Assembly: GCA_964401685.1 (NCBI GenBank) | Contig: CAYNZH010000021.1 | Coordinates: 1-37,160 of the forward strand | Source: DASRQK01 sp964401685 | Lineage (GTDB): Bacteria > Bacteroidota > Bacteroidia > Sphingobacteriales > Sphingobacteriaceae | DNA: 37,160 nt | Reading direction: 5' to 3' | Part shown: positions 21,699 to 29,446 of the stretch, in pieces | Position numbering within the stretch: position 1 is the first letter of the stretch | Layout of the letters: every line of letters starts with the position of its first letter | Position numbers and translations under genes: made by a program | Notes under the pieces: model-generated | Seen by the model: the letters and a program-made list of their open reading frames with translations, nothing else | What the model was told of the DNA's origin: nothing | Database searches by the model: none

Positions 21699-22268
21699 AT
21701 GAAAACATTTAAAGCGTGCGATGATGGAGAGTTGATTGCCAGGGTCAAGAATGACGATGAGGGGGCTTTTGGTGAGTTGTTTGAGCGATATAAAAGTATT
21801 CTTATTATTCACGCATATAAGAAGATGGGGTCGCTCGATGAGGCCGCTGATTTGGTTCAGGAGTTGTTTGCCACGTTGTGGGAAAAAAGAGCCGCGCTTC
21901 CCTTGCCTATGCATGTGTCATCCTATTTGTACCGCTCGGTACGTAACAGAGTGATCGACTGGTATTCCCGGGAAGAGGTCCGCGCCAAGTATATCGAATC
22001 ATTTTTGAATTTCTATCAAAGTGAATCTCCTGAGACAGATGAACTGGTCCGGATTCGTGAGCTGTCGAGGCAGATCGAGGCAGAAATTTCTAAATTACCT
22101 CCGAAGATGCAGGAAGTTTTCAGGTTGAGCCGAATGCAGTATTTGACGAACAGGGAAATATCCGAACAGCTTGACTTGTCGGAACATACAGTAAAAAATC
22201 ATATTAAGAAAGCGCTGAAAACGCTAAGGAAAAAATTGGGTGAGTTTGTTTTGACACTGTTTTTCTGA
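21699..22268 (+). CDS. ECF RNA polymerase sigma factor, FecI-like
   Basis: A 189-residue extracytoplasmic-function sigma factor. Region 2 (about 10-90) has AFGELFERYKSILIIHAYKK and the core-binding helix DLVQELFATLWEKR (51-64), then SYLYRSVRNRVIDWY. Region 4 (about 130-180) has LPPKMQEVFRLSRMQYLTN and the helix-turn-helix REISEQLDLSEHTVKNHIKKA. Regions 1.1 and 3 are absent, as expected. The FecR-type anti-sigma and STN-type TonB receptor directly downstream identify it as the cytoplasmic end of a surface-signalling cascade. It probably transcribes its own downstream operon. The ATG at 21699 is the first start that gives a normal region 2. Confidence 0.93.
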   Translation: MKTFKACDDGELIARVKNDDEGAFGELFERYKSILIIHAYKKMGSLDEAADLVQELFATLWEKRAALPLPMHVSSYLYRSVRNRVIDWYSREEVRAKYIESFLNFYQSESPETDELVRIRELSRQIEAEISKLPPKMQEVFRLSRMQYLTNREISEQLDLSEHTVKNHIKKALKTLRKKLGEFVLTLFF

Positions 22269-22336
22269 TTTATTTTTGATCGGAGTAGCCCCTCGGTGCG
22301 TCTCGCCCGTTATAGAAGTACCAATAGGACCGGAAT

Positions 22337-23467
22337 ATGAATCATAAGCGCGTTTGGAAAATTTTCGAGAAGTACCGGAAAGGTAAAAGTTCCAGGGAGG
22401 AAAATAGCTTGGTTGAGTCCTGGTATTTGCACTATGAGAACCCGAACGCCGAGCCTTTGACCGAGGAACAATTTGCAAGGATAGAAAATCAGCGTTTTGT
22501 GTATCCGGAAAAGAAAGTGAGACCGATACTACGCTGGCGGGTGGCTGCGGCGGCTGCGGTGTTGATTTTGTCCGCTATCAGTGTAGTCATCTATAATGGG
22601 GGCGGAGCGAGCGAGGAGCCTTTGCCAGCAGTAGAGTTTGTGGTGGACTATGAGCCGTCAGCCAACCAGGCGGTGTTGAAAGTGGGAGGAAGGACCTTTG
22701 AACTGAATACGGAAAAAGCTGGAATTCGTGTTTCGACCGATGGCGTAAGCTATCTGGGCCGGAATACCGAAGACATGTTGGTCGCGATTAACGACAAAGA
22801 CGATGAAGTGCAGACGATGACCGTCGAAACATCTAAAGGAGGAAAATTTCAGGTGATACTACCGGACGGATCGGCCGTTTGGCTCAATTCGAGTTCCCGA
22901 TTGACCTACCCGGAGCGTTTCGCTGCGAATGAACGCGTCGTCGAGCTTTCGGGTGAAGCATACTTTGAGGTGCATCACGTTGATGAAAACTATCCTTTTA
23001 TGGTGAAATCGGGTGGACAAACGACAGAGGTGTTGGGAACACGATTTAATGTGAACGCCTACGACATCGACACGAAAATAAGCACGACGCTGCTGGAGGG
23101 CCGCGTTCAGGTCGCTGTGCATAAGTCGGAGTCGACGCCTCAGATTCTATCACCAAACCAGCAAAGTGTCTGGGACGGACAGTCGACAAAGATCCAGGTA
23201 CGAGATGTGGATGCGAGCCAGGCAATTTCTTGGCTACGAGGACTATTCAGTTTTGACGACATGAGACTGGAAGATATTTTGGCGGAGATTTCACGCTGGT
23301 ACGGCGTGGACGTGTTTTTCGAAGAAAAGTCGCTGAAAGACGAGCGATTTGGGGGATCCGTCTCCCGGGACGCTAGTTTGTCGGAAGTGCTGAAAATATT
23401 GACATTGACCGAAACAGTCAAATTTAAGATTGAAAATAACCAAAAGAGAATAATTGTTAAAAAGTAA
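22337..23467 (+). CDS. FecR-domain anti-sigma factor with DUF4974 tail
   Basis: A 376-residue inner-membrane regulator. Residues 1-66 form the cytosolic sigma-binding part, with the common KYRKGKSSREENSLVESWY start. One transmembrane helix spans about 68-87 (AAAAAVLILSAISVVIY). The periplasmic FecR domain (about 160-255) has GGKFQVILPDGSAVWLNSSS, LSGEAYFEVHH and FMVKSGGQTTEVLGTRFNV. DUF4974 (about 300-376) ends IENNQKRIIVKK. In this family the periplasmic part senses the STN domain of a loaded TonB receptor and releases the sigma factor, usually after proteolysis. It is preceded by a 68-base gap after the sigma gene and followed 7 bases later by the receptor. Confidence 0.93.
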   Translation: MNHKRVWKIFEKYRKGKSSREENSLVESWYLHYENPNAEPLTEEQFARIENQRFVYPEKKVRPILRWRVAAAAAVLILSAISVVIYNGGGASEEPLPAVEFVVDYEPSANQAVLKVGGRTFELNTEKAGIRVSTDGVSYLGRNTEDMLVAINDKDDEVQTMTVETSKGGKFQVILPDGSAVWLNSSSRLTYPERFAANERVVELSGEAYFEVHHVDENYPFMVKSGGQTTEVLGTRFNVNAYDIDTKISTTLLEGRVQVAVHKSESTPQILSPNQQSVWDGQSTKIQVRDVDASQAISWLRGLFSFDDMRLEDILAEISRWYGVDVFFEEKSLKDERFGGSVSRDASLSEVLKILTLTETVKFKIENNQKRIIVKK

Positions 23468-23474
23468 AACAACC

Positions 23475-26400
23475 ATGTTTAAACCTACTTCACATCAGGT
23501 GCGCCGAACACGCAGTCTTGATCTTTTTATGCGAGCCACGATACTTGGGATCGGGTTTTGTTGTTCTCTGCTACTTATGGCCCATGCCAATAGTTATAGT
23601 CAACAGATCACTTTTCATAAGAAGAGTGACTTGAAGGATGTGTTTAAGGAGCTTGAGAAGCAGTCAGGAATGAATGTGATCTGGAATGAAACGGACATCA
23701 AGGGCTTTGGAAAAGTAGAATATCATTTTGAAAATACGCCACTTCAGCAGACGCTGGATGTGATTTTCAAGAATATCCCTTTAGAATACACGCTATTTGA
23801 CAACACGATCGTCATAAAGAAGAACCGGAACGTCGCGCCTGAATCCACTGTCAAGACGCGGCAGCAGGTGAGCGATGGCGTTGTGGCAGGCGTCGTGTAT
23901 GAGCGGGACGACCAAGGCAGGCTGATCCCCCTTCGTCAATCTACGGTGAGTATCGCGAGATTTGGTATGGTGACGGCGGCGGATGCTAATGGTGCTTTTG
24001 AGTTTAGAAACCTCCCTCCAGGTGAGGTGGTGCTGAATGTGCAGCACTTGGGAAAATTGACCGTCGATACGCTCGTCCGTACCTCTGATGCTTCTTCCAG
24101 AGAGCTGCGGATTGTGATGGAGACCATGACTTTTAAAGTATCGGCAGTGGATGTCATCGCACGAAGACCGGTGAATGCCATCGGTACGACGTCGTCTATC
24201 AGCAAAACGGCCATCGAGCACTTGCAGGCCAACAGCCTGAGTGATGTGATGGCCTTGATACCGGGAAATACCACAGCAAATCCCGATCTGACCGGGGCAA
24301 AGCAGATCAATATTCGGGCGGTTTCCGGGGATGTGTCCGGTACGAATGCGTTTGGCACATCTATTATTGTGGACGGAGTTCCTGTTTCCAATAATGCCAA
24401 TCTACAAACCTTGTCTTCGGTCACGGGACCGGACATTAAATCCATGTCCGGCGGTGCCAATCCAAATGGAGGGTATGATACCAGGAGCATTCCGACGCAC
24501 AATGTAGAGCGCATAGATGTCATTCGCGGGGTGCCTAGTGTGCAATACGGTGATATTGGGTCCGGGGTGGTCATCGTGCATCAGAAAGCTGGAAGGCAGG
24601 ATCTGTACGTAGAAGCAAATACCAACCCCAACCTGTACAGTTTTACGGCCTTGAGAGGGTTTGAACTCGGAGAAAGGGGAGGGGCGTTGAACATAGATCT
24701 GAACTATGCGCATAACACCGACGATCCCGTCCAATCGTACCTGTACTACCAACGTCTGGGCGCCAATAGCTTGTATAGCAACAGTTTTTTTGACAATAAA
24801 TTGCAGAGTACCTCGTCCATCCGTTTTGCCCTAGGCAAGAATACGCAGGAGATCAATCCAGATGACTTGATCACCTTTACCGAATCGAGTGGCAAGGATG
24901 TGAATACGGCATTTTCTACCCGAGGAGTATATAGTGTCCAGAACAGATGGCTGACCAATATGGAGTATATGGCCAGTGCGTCGTATACGTTGAAAGACGC
25001 ATATTTTCAAAGGCAATATACCAGTGCCAATGCGCCCTACGGGATGACTACCCAGGATGGAGCAATACTATCGGGTAGGCCCGGTTTTTCGATTTTCGAT
25101 GAAGACGGTAGCGAGCTGACAAATATTCCTGTCGGCCAAGATCACTTGCGCGCTATTTATCTGCCCAGCACCTATCTGGGACAGTATAACATCGACGGAA
25201 GAGAGTTTAATACCTTTGCGAAGGTCGTCGGGAACTTTTTCAACAGAATCGGCAATACAGATCACAAATGGTTGATCGGCGCTGACTTCAAGCTAGATAA
25301 GAATTTTGGCGAGGGGAAAACCTTCTCGGACACCCTGCCACCGTATCGGAATCTGGAGTACCCCAACGCATCCTTTAGGAGGAGAGTTTTCAAGGATATT
25401 CCTTCCATGAACCAGTTTGGTCTGTTTGTACAGGAAGATTTTTCTACCATGCTCGGGAAAAACCGCCTGCAAGTAGTTGCCGGTCTGCGGTATGACTTGT
25501 ATTCGGAGAACAAATCCGTGCTTTCACCGCGGGTAAACATCAATGTAGATGTGATTCCAGGAGTGTTGCAAGTGAGGGGGGGCTACGGCTTACTAGCCAA
25601 AGCACCAAGTCTGATGCACATGTATCCGGAGGATGCGTACTTTGATTATATCAACATCAATGAGTTGGCCTCCAATATACCCACCGAGGAACAGAATTTC
25701 ATGACGACAACAAGAGTGTTTAGCACTGCGAATGATGACCTGAAAATTTCCCAGAATGAAAAGAAAGAGGTAGGACTGGACCTGCGTTTTGGTGCGGGTT
25801 CACTCAATGTGACAGCTTTTGAGGAAAACTTGAAGAACGGCTACGGAATCAGTGAAACGTTGACTTCCTTCATGCCCGTACAATACGACGAGTACAGAAG
25901 GGTAGCCGGGACTGATCGCTATGCCTTGCATGAAAGTAATCCTACGTTGGCCAAGTTCACCATGCCGCATAATCATGTTAGGCTGGACAAGAAAGGCGTA
26001 GAAATGGAGTTGAATTTCAATAGGATAGAGGCGATCCGGACCGAATTTAGTGTAAACGGAGCATTTATCACCCAGAAATCTTATTCCTCAGACTATACGT
26101 TCTTCGATGGTTTCAGCGAGACAAGCGGGGCTGGCCGAACGCATATCGGACTCTACGAGAAAGGGATGGTCGTCGCGAATAGTCAATCCCTGGTGACCTC
26201 GCTCAGGGCCGTTCACAATATTCCGAACATAGGCTTTGTGATCTCCCTTACTACTGACTTTATCTGGAGTGAGATGGGCTGGAACTCGTTTGGAAACGAT
26301 TCTATTCCTGTGAAATATATTTCAAAGCACAATGGACAGGTATTGGATTTTGATCCAAGCCGTATGGATGAACCCGAATTTAAAAGTCTCTTGAGACCCG

Positions 26401-26615
26401 TAAACCGGATCACTGAAATAAAAGAGACGAATCCGCTTTTGGTCAATTTCAACGTCAATGTCACTAAAGAAATCAAAGAGTTTGTGAAAGTCTCGTTTTT
26501 TGCAAATAATATGTTCAGATATTATCAGATTGTACAGTCTGACCGCGTCAAGAATAATTACCGACAGCGGAATATCCCGTTTTATTTCGGATTGAAAGTC
26601 GGTGTCAAACTTTAA
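23475..26615 (+). CDS. TonB-dependent outer-membrane receptor with STN signalling domain
   Basis: A 1046-residue receptor from the ATG at 23475, 7 bases after fecR (an in-frame TTG 21 bases earlier is rejected). Signal peptide about 1-42 (SLLLMAHANSYSQ). STN domain about 45-115, the part that contacts FecR. Carboxypeptidase-like regulatory domain about 135-215 (DANGAFEFRNLPPGEVVLNV). TonB plug from about 225 (SISKTAIEHLQANSLSDVMA; IIVDGVPVSN; VERIDVIRGVPSVQYGDIGSG), then a beta barrel ending FYFGLKVGVKL. The plug does not carry the SusC consensus and no SusD follows, so it is not a glycan importer of the Sus type. Ligand unknown; a metal chelate, peptide or small cofactor are all open. Confidence 0.92.
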   Translation: MFKPTSHQVRRTRSLDLFMRATILGIGFCCSLLLMAHANSYSQQITFHKKSDLKDVFKELEKQSGMNVIWNETDIKGFGKVEYHFENTPLQQTLDVIFKNIPLEYTLFDNTIVIKKNRNVAPESTVKTRQQVSDGVVAGVVYERDDQGRLIPLRQSTVSIARFGMVTAADANGAFEFRNLPPGEVVLNVQHLGKLTVDTLVRTSDASSRELRIVMETMTFKVSAVDVIARRPVNAIGTTSSISKTAIEHLQANSLSDVMALIPGNTTANPDLTGAKQINIRAVSGDVSGTNAFGTSIIVDGVPVSNNANLQTLSSVTGPDIKSMSGGANPNGGYDTRSIPTHNVERIDVIRGVPSVQYGDIGSGVVIVHQKAGRQDLYVEANTNPNLYSFTALRGFELGERGGALNIDLNYAHNTDDPVQSYLYYQRLGANSLYSNSFFDNKLQSTSSIRFALGKNTQEINPDDLITFTESSGKDVNTAFSTRGVYSVQNRWLTNMEYMASASYTLKDAYFQRQYTSANAPYGMTTQDGAILSGRPGFSIFDEDGSELTNIPVGQDHLRAIYLPSTYLGQYNIDGREFNTFAKVVGNFFNRIGNTDHKWLIGADFKLDKNFGEGKTFSDTLPPYRNLEYPNASFRRRVFKDIPSMNQFGLFVQEDFSTMLGKNRLQVVAGLRYDLYSENKSVLSPRVNINVDVIPGVLQVRGGYGLLAKAPSLMHMYPEDAYFDYININELASNIPTEEQNFMTTTRVFSTANDDLKISQNEKKEVGLDLRFGAGSLNVTAFEENLKNGYGISETLTSFMPVQYDEYRRVAGTDRYALHESNPTLAKFTMPHNHVRLDKKGVEMELNFNRIEAIRTEFSVNGAFITQKSYSSDYTFFDGFSETSGAGRTHIGLYEKGMVVANSQSLVTSLRAVHNIPNIGFVISLTTDFIWSEMGWNSFGNDSIPVKYISKHNGQVLDFDPSRMDEPEFKSLLRPVNRITEIKETNPLLVNFNVNVTKEIKEFVKVSFFANNMFRYYQIVQSDRVKNNYRQRNIPFYFGLKVGVKL

Positions 26616-26630
26616 ACAGATCATAGAAAA

Positions 26631-27863
26631 ATGAAAAGATATTTAGCAACAATAGGGATTGCATGCACGATGATGTTCAGCGCCTGTGATAAAATGGAAA
26701 GTGCTAGGAAAGTCGAGGATATTCAATATCTTTCGATAGCACTCACGGCCAACCCGGTCGTGTCGGAGATTTCCACGCCCGAAGGACTCACGGTCACTTT
26801 TGAAAATTTTACCGAGGGCTTTAAACTGGAAAAAACCCTGACCGAAGGCGTGAATGTCATCGACAGTTTGATCCCCGGTATCTATAGTATCAATATTACG
26901 GGTTCGCTGGACTTGGGAGATCGGCAATACATCATCAACGGGAGCAAGGTCAATCAGGCGCTTATGCAACAGGGTGAGGCGATCACAATTGATATTTCAG
27001 GGTCTTCTGTGGGGAAACTGGCGTTCAGTGAAATCTTTTTTGCCGGAAGCTCGCCTCGGTACTTTAGGGATCAGTTTTACGAAATTATCAACAACTCCGA
27101 CGACGTCATCTACCTGGATGGGATCTTTTTTGCCAACCTCACCCCGACAACAGCAAGCACTGACTTGCCTACCTGGCCTGCCGAGGACAATGGCAGATAC
27201 GTCTACGCTGAACGTGTGTGGCAGTTTCCCGGAAACGGACAGGACTATCCACTGCTCCCGGGTGAGGCTATAAGTATTGCGCAGTTTGCAGCCAACCACA
27301 AGTTGCCTCAATACAGTCCTGACTCTCCGATTGACGCATCGACCGCTGAATTTGAGTTCAATATGGGGAATGCCAACTTCCCGGACCAACCTGCGCCGGA
27401 CATGATTCACTTCTTTTTTGATGGTTCGAGCTCCAAGGGGACCGTCCCCCAGTATCTGACGTCGGTCTTTGGAGGGGCATATGTGATATTCCGTGCTCCT
27501 GAGGATGAAATCTATGACCCGGTCAATAATAAGCAGCTACAAACCCGGGATCTGGGCAGCACATTGGCCAGAGTTTACGCAAAAATCCCTCTCGAATACG
27601 TGATAGATGCGGTTGAAGCAGGGCACAATGAAAATATGATCGCCGCTAAACGTGTCGCTTCTACCTTGGACGCGGGTATGACGTACGTCGGCGCGACCTA
27701 CAACTCCTTGGGCGTCCGCAGGAAAGTAAAGGACACAAGAGAAGATGGCACGCCCATATTGCAAGATACCAATAACAGTACGGAGGATTTTGAGCGAATG
27801 GTGGTTCCCGCCTTTAGATTTTATGGATCCGGTGTCCCAAGTTGGAGTCATTCGTTGAATTAA
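26631..27863 (+). CDS. DUF4876-like lipoprotein
   Basis: A 410-residue lipoprotein with Cys19 after MMFSA, so membrane-anchored, perhaps surface exposed. An N-terminal beta domain (about 30-120) resembles a carboxypeptidase-like or Ig-like module. From about 125 a lamin-tail-like beta fold follows (KLAFSEIFFAGSSPRYFRDQ, EIINNSDDVIYLDGIFF). The protein ends in an Arg/Lys-rich segment with GVRRKVKDTREDGTPILQDT. I assign it to DUF4876 from memory of the family and its usual company; no function is known. It starts 15 bases after the receptor stop, in the slot occupied by SusD in glycan loci. It may be the receptor's surface ligand-capture partner, which is inference. Confidence 0.75.
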   Translation: MKRYLATIGIACTMMFSACDKMESARKVEDIQYLSIALTANPVVSEISTPEGLTVTFENFTEGFKLEKTLTEGVNVIDSLIPGIYSINITGSLDLGDRQYIINGSKVNQALMQQGEAITIDISGSSVGKLAFSEIFFAGSSPRYFRDQFYEIINNSDDVIYLDGIFFANLTPTTASTDLPTWPAEDNGRYVYAERVWQFPGNGQDYPLLPGEAISIAQFAANHKLPQYSPDSPIDASTAEFEFNMGNANFPDQPAPDMIHFFFDGSSSKGTVPQYLTSVFGGAYVIFRAPEDEIYDPVNNKQLQTRDLGSTLARVYAKIPLEYVIDAVEAGHNENMIAAKRVASTLDAGMTYVGATYNSLGVRRKVKDTREDGTPILQDTNNSTEDFERMVVPAFRFYGSGVPSWSHSLN

Positions 27864-27882
27864 AAAAAATATTGAATTGAAA

Positions 27883-29427
27883 ATGAAGTCATTATATAAA
27901 ATACCTTTGGCATTGGTCGCTGTTTGTTTCATGGCCACGCCCACCCATGCGCAACAGGAAAATGTCACGGTACAGCGAAATGCACAAGAATGGGCACTCT
28001 GGGGTAATTCTCAAAATGCCGCAGGTCTGCTCAAGGATCCCAAAACCAAGAAAGGCCTTCTGGAACTGGGATGGGAAAACGTCTGGGGTGATTTTAAACG
28101 TCCCCAAATGGCCCAATCCGACCAGTTGCTTTCGATGAAAACATTGGGAAATATGAACATCAAAAACACCTATGTCGAAGGCTACTTCAACTATGGAAGG
28201 AATGAAAAGAAAGATGTCCTATATAACGCATCCCTAATCGATCCACTGAGAAACATGCCCTACATGGTTGCTGACACGAACGCCAGTGACTGGATCAACC
28301 AGCATTATCATCTAGGGTTTTCGGTTGCGACACCTTTGGCCGACCGCTGGCAGCTGGGATTGTCCGTTGACTACGAAGCGGTGAGTGGAGCAAAACAACG
28401 GGATATCCGCGCTAACAACTTTCAATACGGCTTGGAGTTGAAACCTGGCTTGGTATTTACATCCGGAAAACACTCCCTGGGAGCCAACCTTCTCTACCGA
28501 AACTTTAAGGAAGAGAGCACAAATTCGAATGTCAACTTCTATTATGACCAAGGATTTTTTAACCTCTATGGATTGGGACGATCGGTAGCCGGTATAGGAT
28601 CAGGCCAGGACGCAACCAATTACATGGGCGATGCCTTCGGAGGTGGATTGCAATACCTGTTTGAAGGTGCCTGGGATGTTATGGTCAACGCTACCTATGA
28701 AACCTATGTGGAAGATGCTCACATCACCTTTACCAGCCAGCGCACAGATGGCACGATTTTAAATGAAACCCTTGGAGGCGGATTGACCCTCCAAAAGCAA
28801 TCGACAACCTGGCATCACAAGGTAGGATTCGGCTATGAAAATTCGGCATCCAGAGGCATCGAATACATCAATCAGTTTGAAAGTGGCCTGGAAAGCCCGG
28901 GCTGGATAGCGCAGTTTAGGAGCGTAAGGTCAACGTATGACCGCCAAAACCTGCATGCGGACTACGTCCTCTTGTCACCAGCCAGTCACGGACACGATTG
29001 GCGAATTCAGCTATCGATGAACTACCATGAGCTGAACGATCGGTATCTGATACCAAGCTCGGCAATGTATTCCGAAAACATAGGGTACGGGGTGTCTCTA
29101 GATCGGGGCTGGTCCTTTGAAGGCGCTTTGGATCCCAGCCTATATGTCGGAATCGGATTGCAGGGTTCGCAGAATTTGAATGGATACTATGACTATAAGG
29201 GTAGTCATCCTCAATCACTGATCGTGACCGACCTAGAGGCCAAAAATTCCGCATATTACAACGCAGAGTACGTCCGTGTACAGCTCCCTATAGTCTATAA
29301 TACCAAGTTGAGAGCGTCCCATGACACGCATCTCTTTTTGAAACTGAACACGTATTATACACTGACTTCGGATTTTATGTACCAGGACCGTCAGCGTGTA
29401 TCCTTTAGTATTGGAACCGTATTGTAA
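27883..29427 (+). CDS. DUF6850-like outer-membrane beta-barrel protein
   Basis: A 514-residue protein from the ATG at 27883 (a TTG at 27877 is rejected). Signal peptide about 1-23, cleaved after THA. The rest alternates aromatic/hydrophobic and polar residues in many short strands, rich in Tyr, Asn and Gly (LGFSVATPLADRWQLGLSVD; FGGGLQYLFEGAWDVMVNAT). It ends in QRVSFSIGTVL, typical of an outer-membrane barrel. It has no plug or TonB box. I place it in DUF6850, which to my knowledge often follows DUF4876; function unknown. It starts 20 bases after the lipoprotein gene and is followed 20 bases later by the peptidase gene. It may be a passive channel or structural partner of the receptor. Confidence 0.7.
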   Translation: MKSLYKIPLALVAVCFMATPTHAQQENVTVQRNAQEWALWGNSQNAAGLLKDPKTKKGLLELGWENVWGDFKRPQMAQSDQLLSMKTLGNMNIKNTYVEGYFNYGRNEKKDVLYNASLIDPLRNMPYMVADTNASDWINQHYHLGFSVATPLADRWQLGLSVDYEAVSGAKQRDIRANNFQYGLELKPGLVFTSGKHSLGANLLYRNFKEESTNSNVNFYYDQGFFNLYGLGRSVAGIGSGQDATNYMGDAFGGGLQYLFEGAWDVMVNATYETYVEDAHITFTSQRTDGTILNETLGGGLTLQKQSTTWHHKVGFGYENSASRGIEYINQFESGLESPGWIAQFRSVRSTYDRQNLHADYVLLSPASHGHDWRIQLSMNYHELNDRYLIPSSAMYSENIGYGVSLDRGWSFEGALDPSLYVGIGLQGSQNLNGYYDYKGSHPQSLIVTDLEAKNSAYYNAEYVRVQLPIVYNTKLRASHDTHLFLKLNTYYTLTSDFMYQDRQRVSFSIGTVL

Positions 29428-29446
29428 AATTAGAAAAAACAGACCC

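Noticed and set aside
28312..28551. Antisense and overlapping short frames within the DUF6850 and peptidase genes
   Set aside because: No support beyond being open; each is fully covered by a convincing gene in another frame.
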